From Microdochium bolleyi (taxonomy: Eukaryota; Ascomycota; Sordariomycetes; Xylariales; Microdochiaceae), in contig KQ964246.1 of assembly GCA_001566295.1 (NCBI GenBank), positions 1,054,001-1,118,000 of the forward strand: DNA of 64,000 nucleotides, given 5' to 3'. The position numbers were made by a program, and so were the translations under genes. The stretch's first letter is position 1, and each line of letters starts with the position of its first letter. Below, piece by piece: positions 1 through 9,215 of the stretch. The notes under the pieces were generated by a model. It was given only the letters and a program-made list of their open reading frames with translations, searched no databases and was not told where the DNA came from.

Positions 1-704
1 GGTTGACTCGTCGTCGTTTGGTGGAGACGGGACCCCTGCTGCTGCCTAGACTAAGGCACCCAAGGGTGGTAGAGATTGAGGTCCCCGCAAAGCTACCCAT
101 AAGGCTGAGTGCCAAAGACCCTTACGATAGAGGTAGGTGGGGTCTGGTGTGGTGTGAGTACAATAAGGTACATACAAATAGGGTACATTGGCATCCAATC
201 CACACACCCTCTCTGCATTGTGTGTTGTTGGTCACACGGGAGCTTGGCTCAGCCACTCGTCGTGTTGCTGCCCTTGCCCTGCATGTCATCTTGCCATTTC
301 CATTCTTCCTGCTCTTCTACAACGACGTCCCAGGAAGCCTGCATTCACATCCGCTGCCCTGCCCATCTGCATCCTCCATTGACAACGACGGGAGCAACAA
401 TACCACGAGGCTGACCAAGGCACCTCCGCTGATACATCGGCCGCTTGTCGCCACCGAAACGTCTCTGTCTGACTGCCGCCTGTCTCAGCTCTGAAAGCAA
501 CGCCTTTCATTGTCGTGGGCTCTCATGTCACCAGGAGTCAGCTCGGTCTGCGACAACATCATATAAACGCCTGGCGAGAACTGTTCCACATCTCGCACCT
601 GCAGCCGGATTGTGTTCGTGGCAAGATACGCTCCCAGCACGCAGCGCAGCCGGCTTGCAGTGATACAGATCAGACTGTTTCCCACCAATTCACAGCCTCG
701 TACT
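1..704. other. upstream region of the first gene; no gene seen
   Basis: A 163-codon open frame from position 3 has no recognisable domain and no ATG at its start, and I do not consider it coding. The only promoter-like element is the TATA-like box at 562, listed separately. The region probably holds the promoter and 5' leader of the gene starting at 705. Confidence 0.5.
562..567 (+). promoter_or_regulatory. TATA-like box upstream of the 705 gene
   Basis: A TATAAA hexamer lies about 140 bases before the ATG at 705, which fits a fungal core promoter with a leader of about 100 bases. The assignment rests only on sequence and position. Confidence 0.35.
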
Positions 705-3470
705 ATGGCATTCGCTGAGGGCAGCCGCACGGCTGAAGCCCGAGATGCAACACATATGGACTGGGATCCTTCTGAACGAGGCTCGGGATCTGACAGCGAG
801 GACTCAGGCGCAGCAACACCGACAGGCCCAGCCGCAGCCGACGCCGATGGTCAGCACCCTGGAGAGTGTTCTGCGTCACCTCTGCAGTCTCCTGGAGAAG
901 CATTCCTCGACGCTGCCGTCTCCCGCCTCCTGTCGAACCAGCCTGCCCACGATCCCAAAGCCGCGGGAAGCGAGAGTCGCGAGGCCGCAGACTCCTATGC
1001 CCTGGACAACCTTGAGACCTTACACAGTACTGGCGACACGCTCGTCATAATCGACTTCCCCGCTTCACGGCCGCCAGATGTCAGCTGTGCTGGCACACAC
1101 TGGCGAGCCAAGACCTTCCGCGTCCCCTCGGCAGCCCTCCTCGCCACGGGCTCGTCGTATTTTGCCAAGCTCTACTCGCCCCGAGCACAGGCCCGCGCAC
1201 GAAAGCGTGTCGACCTGAGCAGATATGGCTCTGACATCGAGTACGTGCTCGACCTCACCCCATCGAGTGAAGGAGACGAGCTGGCTGCGCAGCTTGCAGA
1301 GCTCTCTATCCCCGAGGGTGTACGCGACTGGTGGATGAGTCTGGAGCGGCTCGGCGTGTCGCGATTCCTCGTGTCCGGCCACGACGACAACTGTCCACGG
1401 CATATCGACGTGCCGATCGAGTACGCAATGAAGTCCGGGTCCGTGGGTAAGGCCAAGTACACGGTTGGCGATGGCCCGCTGCCGCGGGACAACCTCGAGG
1501 ACATAGATGTGTCCCAGCTGCGCATGATCCCGGACTACTGTCCCGTGAGGCACAGGGCGAACATTATCCGGCTGATTCGGGCGATACTGGGTGAGGACCT
1601 GGTGCTCAACTCGGCGGTGAGGGTGTACACGATCAGTGGGATTGCAAAACAGTTTGATTGTGCTGGTGTCATTGTAAGTAGAATACTTACACCTCCTGAG
1701 ATCTCTGATAGATGGAGGAGAACTTACTTAGTCGTATTATAGCGTGATTCGGTCTTCACATGGCTCATGGCCCAGCCGAACTCGGACTTCATTGATATCG
1801 AGCCGGAAACAGCTTTGCGACTGGGCTGGAACCTCGGCCTCCGGGACGTCACCCGCGCCGCCATGCGCATACTCGTAGCCGAAAATACGATGGACGCCTT
1901 AAGCCCGACGCCACGTGCAAGTCGTCGCTACACATTACTCGGACGTACCCGTACAGAACTACCCGACGAACTCGAGAACGTTATCCAGCACGCCACAGCA
2001 AAGTTCGCAGAAAGACTGACACAGCTACGCGCGGACTTTGCCAGTCCCCGTGTATACTCACTGCTAGACATCGGCGAGTGGAGTAAGCTCATGGACCTTG
2101 GCGAGATCATCGGCACAGTGTTCCCGGGCGAAGATGCACCGATAATCGACCCTAGCACCATTCCCAGATCCTCCAACCCCTGGATATCCTCCGCTCATAT
2201 TGAAGATATCCGCACGCTCTTCAACCTTGTCTGCAAGGAGCTCTTGACGTATGTGCGCTCCATGGTCGACGACGTCGATGGCACGAGCTTCCGTAGCGAC
2301 ACCGAATCAACTACCGAGAACTCACGCCTGTGCTACCTGCCGCGATCCCGGTTCACGTCGTACTTCACCGTGTGGCACTCTCTGACTACGCCGCAGCGCG
2401 GCATGCTTACCGACTATTGGAAGCGCTTCATCGATACGGTATGGGAGTGGGCGCCTACGGGGAATAGTACGAAGCTGTCGTGCGCGAAGAGGCTCAATGC
2501 CGTAGTGTACATGCTTAACTCGAGCCTCACGCTCGCTTCGAAAACCGATGCCTTTCCCCCACTGACGGACAACACGTGGCGGCTGAACCTGCCGCTCCTG
2601 CGAACACAGCTCGCCCAGAAGCTAGATCGTCTCTCCAAGACCTGGTCAAACCCAACCGCATGGAACGCTGGGGATCTCGAGGTTCCGCTGTCGAGGTCTC
2701 GGCACCTCGTTCTGAGCCTGACAGAGGAGGAGTTCAAGTACCTCCCGCTCTGGGCGGGCGGGCTCGACGATGGCACGGGAGGTGTGTTCCAGGACGAGCC
2801 ACTGCCCGACGCGGACATGGGCCCGATTGGACCTGGACCGGCGTATCACACGGGGTACTCGGTCATGTCGGGTGCTTATACCGATATGGGCTCATCCAGC
2901 ATTGCCCCTTCGGATGCGCCGACCGCGAGCATCATCGGCACGGAAGATGGGGATGACATTGGTTTCAATGGCGGCGGTGTTGGGCGGTACACAATGGACT
3001 TTGATACGGAGACGCTCACTTCCGGCCGCTCCAAGGTTGCCGTCCCCACGGGCAGCACGGTGACGGGCACCAGGGAAGCGTCGTCGTATGCGCCCAGCTC
3101 GGTCATGACGCCTAGCGAGGGCGGCAGCAGCAGCATGTTCAGTGCTATGGCACGGGATGTCCGGACCATGAGGCTGGCGACGACGTCTGTCGATGGCCAG
3201 GACAACACTGGCATCAGCTACGTCTCGGGCGTTGCCAACAACATCAGTACTGCTCTTAGTCGTGGGGATGGAGACGTTGACATGGCCGGTATCAACCCCC
3301 AGAACAACACGAACAACGCGGACACCGCGAAGGATGGCAACCGCAGCGAGAACAAAACAGCAGCGAACAGCACGAATAAGTCCAATGCTACGAAGAACGA
3401 AGACGGAGACGATGACGACGGCTGGTCTGCACCTTCTGATGACGATGACGATCTTGAGAACTTCATGTAG
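705..3470 (+). CDS. uncharacterised fungal protein, possible BTB/POZ-like N-terminus, acidic tail
   Basis: Two exons, 705-1673 and 1743-3470, give 898 residues; the 69-nt intron at 1674-1742 has a GTAAGT donor and joins phase 0 to phase 0. The ATG at 705 is the first in frame; the frame is open further upstream without one. Residues around 135-165 (VPSAALLATGSSYFAKLYSP) resemble the part of fungal BTB-like proteins where the backbone enters the fold. After the junction comes a helical conserved-looking part (SVFTWLMAQPNSDFIDIEPE). From about residue 690 the protein is Gly/Ser/Thr-rich, then Asn/Lys-rich, and it ends in an Asp/Glu tail. No catalytic motif is visible. The BTB-like label is an inference from resemblance and could be wrong. 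It converges on the transcription factor gene at 3829. Confidence 0.8.
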
Positions 3471-3828
3471 ATATGATACATGTAGATGTGACACATGCAG
3501 ATCTTTCTTGGCAAGATAGGATAATGAATGAGGTCATCCCTGGCAATCGCCATTAACCCTCCGTAGATACTGACATTGTTAGTGCCAGTTTGCCCATATG
3601 CTCTAGATAATATGGCAGACTTGCAATCCGGGTTGTTCAATTATGTATCCCAAGGACAACTACACCTATCTGCCCTCGGAGCTGGACATGACAAAAACGA
3701 TGTATCTCATCCTTGCGCCTATTCCCAGAACCATATGATATCACGACAAGAACGGGACTTGAAAACAATGCTCTTCGGTTATGGCAGCTTGCAACCCTTC
3801 AAACAAGGAAGTGAAAAGAAGTGAGAAA
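3471..3828. other. intergenic region between convergent genes
   Basis: This spacer lies between two converging 3' ends, so it should hold both 3' UTRs. I see no gene, tRNA or repeat in it. Confidence 0.6.
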
Positions 3829-4808
3829 TCAGAGGAGCTCCCGCAAGACAGTTACCCGCGTCCGCGCGACCTCGGACCCTTGCTCCCCGGCGCCCATGAG
3901 CTCCATGATCTCCATCATCCGCGCTGTCGGGAGTACGTCAGCAGACTTGATCCAAGGGAAAGTAGAAGGAGGAAAAGGAAGAGAAAGAAAAAAGAAACCC
4001 GCGGCTATGAACGAGAGAAAAGCAGTCGCGGTCGCTGGAGAGTGGCATCTCCTCCTGAAACCGAGCAGGGCCAAGAGGAATTGAATGAGAGAGAGGAGGA
4101 CAAAGGAAAGAGGAACGAGCTGGAACTCACTGATGTCGGCCCGGGCCCTGGTATACAGCGGCTCGCGGTTGAGCAGCTGCTCAACCCCTATACCGCCGCC
4201 CGCAGCACCGCCGGGAACGTCGCTATCCTTCCTCATGTGCCCGACACCACCACCACCACCACCATTGACCACAGCCGCAGCTACACTGCCATCCCTCCTC
4301 CCTTCTTCACCACCACCACCACCACTTCCAATCCTCCCTCGCCTCCCTTCGTCATCTTCCTCCCCGTCGACGCCTCCCGCTGCCGCCGCCGCCGACATCC
4401 CACCCATTCCGCCCGCCCTCCTCACCTCTTTCAGTATCCCGCCGATGCACAGCGCCTCCAGGAACGCGCGGTGGTTGAGCACCCACCAGACGCGGGACTC
4501 CTCGGGCAGCAGCGCCCAGAAGGTGAAGAAGGCCGTGATGGCCTCGTGCGCGGCCTCGAGCGTGGCTTTCGCGTTGACGGGCACCTCGGGCAGCGACTCG
4601 GAGGCGTGCACGAGCATCAGGTTGTGGTAGTAGTTGCTCGTCAGGAAGAGCGTCTGGCGCACGACGCGCTTGTTGGAGATGGCGAGGGATGCTATCGATT
4701 CTTGGTTCCTGTTTTTTTCATTTTTCAGATCTCGTTTCTTCAACGTAGACGTTGAAACACACCAGGCTTCTAAGAATGTGGTGGGGGACAGGGAGCAGTG
4801 ACAAGAGA

Positions 4809-4851
<43 letters not shown>

Positions 4852-6793
4852 CACAAACTAACCATGACCGAAAGACATCCGGGAAGCTCCGATACACCCC
4901 TCTGAACTCGCCAACGAGCTTCGACTTCTGGCGCTGCGTCGCGCAGATGGGCAGGTCGAGGCATCGCGGGCTGCAGATGGTCTCCTGGACGAGGTTGGCG
5001 AGCGTCCACGAGCCGCGGATGTACGCCGTGTCCGTCGGGTCCGAGTTTGCGATGCTCGACTCGTCGTCGTCAAAGTCGTCGACGTGCACGTCCGTGTGCG
5101 TCGCGTTGGGCGGGAGGCTCAGCAGCACCACGAAGAAGGTGTCCTGCAGGAGCACGGCCTGCCAGAGCTTGCGGCGCTGCTGCTTCTCGAACGCGCCCGC
5201 GTTGGGGGTCACAATGTTTGGGTCGCGGTGCAGGCCCATCGCGTAGGCCTGGCGCATGAGCAGGCCCGCAAAGGCCCAGCCGTCCGAGGCGTGGTTGTCG
5301 TTGATGAGGAAGTAGCACAGCAGCACCATGGCCTGGATCGAGGGGATCGAGGCCGTGCTCATGTACGAGAACATGCGCAGCGCCTGGTTGCCCGCCGAGG
5401 CGTAGAATTCGGCCATCTGCCGCCGGTCGTCCGGGTTGCTCTTGGTCGCGCTGCTGCCGACGAACTGCGTGCCGAGCGCGAGCATGACGAAGAGCAGCGC
5501 GACGAACGAGGCGTCGGCCTGGTCCTGCTCCGCGCGCGGGAGCGACCAGAAGTGCTCGTACTTGGCGTAAAAGGTCTGCCGGTGGACGCACGGGTACACG
5601 GGGTCCACGCACTCAAAGTACTGCGCGACCAGCATGTCGGACTGGACCTTCTCCGGGAGCACGCTGATGACCTCGGGCAGGCCGCCCGCGCAGGTCCAGT
5701 AGTTGGCAAACGGGTAGCCGGAGCCGACGCCGAAGACCTTGGAGGCCGAGGGCAACGAGAAGGGCACGTTCGAGAGCAGGCCCGTGGATAGCGCGACGGA
5801 GCCGGACGAAACGATCGTGCCGGACAGGACGCCCCTGTCGGCGATGTTGGGCAGGACCACGCGCCCCGTGGCGGTGAGGCTACCGCTGCTGCTTTGCGAT
5901 ATTGATGCCCGCTTCTTCGGCGGCTTGGTCATCCTGCGGCCGTTCCCGGCGGGCCGTGTTGTGCTCCTGGGTGAATTGTCAGATCTAGTGCTTCTGTCAG
6001 GGACGTCACAGGGTAGCTCGTGTTCCTGCGTGATAGAGGCTGGGATCCTGACCACGTACTCGATGATGTTTGCGACGTGAGCATAGCGGCAGTCTGTCTG
6101 CCGTTTGATACCTGTGACACGTGCGTGCACGTCAGACCTGCCAATTCGAAGCTCATCCGGCTTGCTCCTTGCAAGAAACAGCGGGAAATGTCAGACTGGT
6201 AAGCACTTACACGCCAAGCAATGTGGCCGGCCTCTATCGCACTGTCAACACATGGTTGGACACATGTCAGCAAGATGACGTTTTCCGGCCAGACTTTACG
6301 GACAGAAACTCAACCCAAAGAAATCCGTCCCCGTCGCCAGCCATGGACCGACCTTGGTTTTCCGCTCGACACACTCAAGACAGGACAGCGTCGGCTTGTT
6401 CCGCTTCTGCTTCTTCCTGTCCGGCTCGCCCGTCTCCCCATGCCCCGTGGTAGTAGTAGTAGTAGTAGTAGTGAACGACCCAGCATGGCTCCTCGGGCTC
6501 GGCCCCACGTCTCGGTCGTGGGCACCGTTGTCCCCCTCGTTGCCGTCACCGTCGTTGTTGTTACTGTCATAGTCTTCGTCGCCAGGCTCGCGCTTCGTTA
6601 CGATGAGCGGGTAGACCGAGCGGGCGGAGTCCGGCGTGGCGGCGCAGACAGCGGCACCGCTGTCCGCTGGCGACAGGCCAGTGTACGACGGGGCCCGCGC
6701 ATGGCCAGGCCCGAGAGCAGCGGCAGCGGAGGCAGGTGCGGCGGCGGTTGTGGCAGGACGGTATGAGAACGGAGGCCCGGCTCCCGCCGACAT
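3829..6793 (-). CDS. Zn2Cys6 transcription factor with Fungal_trans domain
   Basis: Six exons read on the minus strand: 6793-6353, 6241-6211, 6111-6060, 5966-4863, 4708-4131 and 3923-3829, together 766 residues. The zinc binuclear cluster is at residues 138-165: CLECVERKTK ends exon 1, CDRGRPHCLAC spans exons 2 and 3, then IKRQTDC. The spacing is C-x2-C-x6-C-x6-C-x2-C-x6-C. Downstream is a Fungal_trans middle homology region (YFECVDPVYPCVHRQTFY through LLMRQAYAMGLHRDP). The C-terminal part has Gly- and Ala-rich runs. The ATG at 6793 was chosen because the frame further upstream, from 6865, only has a GTG. Intron 6059-5967 (93 nt) and intron 4130-3924 (207 nt) are multiples of three without stops, so these two are less certain. 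A Thr9 run is encoded by a trinucleotide repeat. It is likely a nuclear regulator; its targets are unknown. Confidence 0.88.
4709..4862 (-). other. 154-nt intron containing a (CT)n tract
   Basis: This intron of the Zn2Cys6 gene has a GTTAGT donor and a CAG acceptor at 4709 and restores the frame as a Trp codon. It carries a 16-copy (CT)n microsatellite on the coding strand (GA on the plus strand, 4813-4844), close to the donor. Length variation there could influence splicing, which is an inference. Confidence 0.75.
4813..4844. repeat. (GA)16 microsatellite
   Basis: An uninterrupted GA dinucleotide run on the plus strand, inside an intron of the Zn2Cys6 gene. Confidence 0.95.
6451..6472. repeat. 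(TAG/CTA)7 trinucleotide repeat in coding sequence
   Basis: Read on the minus strand this run of ACT-type codons encodes most of a Thr9 stretch just before the zinc cluster of the transcription factor. It is a candidate site for length polymorphism. Confidence 0.9.
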
Positions 6794-7943
6794 ATATGCG
6801 GACTCTGTTGGTCTCGGGGGGCACACCAGGAGGAGGACCGGTGTAGCCCCGGGGATCTCTGGCACGGCCCGACAACCTTAAAGAGATGACAATCTGGGGT
6901 TTAAAACGGGTGCACTGCCTGGGCCTTGCAGGAGCCCGTCGGTTCGTGCTGCGTGGGAATCCGGGGCCGGTGCGAGTGTGCGTGGGGAAATGCCTAGATT
7001 AATGGGAAGGAGACGGCCGGGAATAGCAAGGAGCTGACTGCCCAGGGCGGGCCGAGACACGGTTCCCTGGAGGTTTGGGGAGAACGTGAGGAGGCTTGGG
7101 GTGGTGACTGGTCCCAGCACAGAGCAAGCGACATCATCGGCCAGGGCCCCGCTTCCGGAGTGGGGGCCGCTACCTCGACCGGCCCGCGCGCCGGAAGCTT
7201 GTCGTAGCCAGCACCTTGCAGGTCGCCATCAGCCTCATTTCACGTCATTCGTCTTTGGCAATGCGAGGCGGTACTGGTCTCAGCGGTTGGTAGGTCATAC
7301 AGATAGTTGCTGAGACGGTAGACGGAGGAGGCTGCACAGATCCCGTAGGCTGGCGCAGGTTTGCGATCTCGGGTCGGCCAGATTGTTTGTCACTTCTTAT
7401 TATGTGGAGCCCCCGCAATCGGCCGTGTAATGCGGCGGGTCTGGCCTGGGGCCATACCTACTATGCTAGATGTACTAATCGACAAGTCGATAGAGATGAC
7501 CTTCGTCCTCACCAATCTGGTCCACTCGGCCCCAGAGTGCGGAGCTGTGGCGGCGTGGCAGTTCTCAGACCACGAACGCGACCTTGGCGCCCAGGAGGCA
7601 GAATGCTGATCGCAGATCATGACACGAACAGTTGTACGCAACTGCCTGCTTATGTAGACAGTCTCTGCCAAAGACGCGGCGCTTCGAGCCGGGCCCGCGA
7701 GTTTGGCAATTGCAGCGCTCGGCCTCACGGGCATGAGATCGAACCCATGGCCACCCTCAACTTGAGCTTCGTGGCTGCTGCTGTCTATCGCTTCAAGACT
7801 CTGTCCCGTCATATTGCGCAGGTCAGCCGCCAGATGGCGATCGACTCGGCTCAACATGTGTTGCTTGCACAAAGCCATGAGAGCACTGTCATGCGCCCAG
7901 CCTCGATCCACGCAGTAGAGCGATTTGATTCTACCGTGCCGCA
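6794..7943. other. intergenic region, no gene seen
   Basis: Upstream of the Zn2Cys6 gene and downstream of the 7944-9215 gene. A 185-codon open frame on the minus strand (7947-7390) shows no domain, and its composition is not protein-like. No tRNA or repeat was found. Confidence 0.5.
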
Positions 7944-9215
7944 TCAAGGCCCAGTCGGCTCGTCGTGACCACTATCATGGCCGCTGTCGTGACCGCTGTC
8001 ATGTTGCGACTTCCCCTTTTCAGGCTTCTTGGAATCTGCGACCGAGTTGTCAGCTGTATGGTCAACAGAAACCGACGGATTGGCAACAATTGCTGTATGG
8101 GGGGGCTGGTGGTACGCACCGTGATCGTGTCGCACAACCATCGGACGATAGACTCTAGGCCTCACTTCTGGAGCAGGCTCCTCGGCACTGGTATCGCCTT
8201 CCTTCTGCCTCCGCTCGATCTCCTTCGTGGCGCATTCCGCCGTCGAGGCCAAACGAGTCTTGATTTTGCCCACTTGCTCCGTACAGTCGCCTTCGCGAAG
8301 AAATTGGTGAGCTGCTTGCTCGCAGGCACTTTGCACGACCTCCAAGCCCTTGTCCAGTTGATCGTAGATGTCGCCTGGTGGTTGTGCTGATGCCCCTGCA
8401 CCGCCCATACCTCTGCCTGGACCCATGGCTGCTCGAGGCATTCCCCTAGCGCCACCTCGAGACACTCCGAATCGGCCAGCAGGACCCATATTGCGCGCCC
8501 TGAGGAACCGTTGCTTGATTGCGTCGGGGCTGTCGTCGTCGTCGTCATCCTCGGCGTCTATGCTTGCAGTCAGCTTCGTGCTCGCTGGGATGATGGCATC
8601 TCCGGTAACGAGACCTTTGCCGCTGTCGTCATTATCCTCATCGTCGTCGCTGTCGGGGAACTCGAGCTCTGCCATGCGCTTGATCTCTGCCACCTTGGCT
8701 GCCATCTTGGCCTTGCGCATGACATTGCGGGATGCCGAGACGAACTTGACGAGCTCTTCGAAGAAAGATTGGACCCAGCTGTCGTAGTACACTATGATCA
8801 TGGTCTTGGAGTGGTACCTCCGCGCCACATCCCCTGCACTGAGCATCGACTCCGTCTTCTCTTTCCTGTGCACCACCGCCCGTGCGCGCCTTTGCGCTGT
8901 GGCTACAACCTCCCTTGTTTCTCTCTGCGTGACTGACGGCGACTTCAAAGTTCGCACGGGCTCGCAGGCAGGACTGTTTGGGCCATGGCTGTCGGCGGCA
9001 GAGTCGGCAGGTACAGGCTTGGCATCGTCGTCTCTCGGCCGCAGAGATTCAGTAGAGCCTGTGTTCTTGAGGGAGCGGGTGGACGTCGGACTGCGCGTGC
9101 CAGCGAGTTTCGCGAGGTCTGTCTGCCTCTGGTCAATCTGGTCGTCGAGTTCCTCGAGCCGCTTGAGCCAGTTGGGGATGTTGTCGACCAGGCTGCTCAA
9201 GGCATCCGTCGACAT
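7944..9215 (-). CDS. intronless uncharacterised fungal protein with acidic and Gly/Arg-rich segments
   Basis: One uninterrupted frame of 423 residues with an ATG at 9215. The N-terminus (MSTDALSSLVDNIPNWLKRL) begins a short helical segment with coiled-coil character to about residue 40. A second folded-looking block, around residues 115-185, is rich in aromatic and Lys/Ala residues (MIIVYYDSWVQSFFEELVKF). Two Asp-rich patches follow, then a Gly/Arg/Met segment (MGPGRGMGGAG), another helical block and a Lys/Ser/His tail with three GHDS-type repeats from a 12-bp tandem repeat. I recognise no catalytic motif. The pattern suggests a conserved Pezizomycotina protein of unknown function, possibly cytosolic or nuclear. 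Confidence 0.75.
   Translation of the reverse strand: MSTDALSSLVDNIPNWLKRLEELDDQIDQRQTDLAKLAGTRSPTSTRSLKNTGSTESLRPRDDDAKPVPADSAADSHGPNSPACEPVRTLKSPSVTQRETREVVATAQRRARAVVHRKEKTESMLSAGDVARRYHSKTMIIVYYDSWVQSFFEELVKFVSASRNVMRKAKMAAKVAEIKRMAELEFPDSDDDEDNDDSGKGLVTGDAIIPASTKLTASIDAEDDDDDDSPDAIKQRFLRARNMGPAGRFGVSRGGARGMPRAAMGPGRGMGGAGASAQPPGDIYDQLDKGLEVVQSACEQAAHQFLREGDCTEQVGKIKTRLASTAECATKEIERRQKEGDTSAEEPAPEVRPRVYRPMVVRHDHGAYHQPPHTAIVANPSVSVDHTADNSVADSKKPEKGKSQHDSGHDSGHDSGHDEPTGP

Noticed and set aside
3..494. 163-codon frame at the left edge
   Set aside because: No ATG at its start, no recognisable domain, and no splice signals leading to a conserved exon.
5084..5791. 235-codon plus-strand frame inside the Zn2Cys6 gene
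   Set aside because: Antisense shadow of the Fungal_trans exon, rich in Arg/Val/Glu as expected for a mirrored frame.
7700..7770. GATCGAACCC resembling a reverse-strand tRNA B-box
   Set aside because: The T-stem does not pair and no acceptor or anticodon stem could be drawn.
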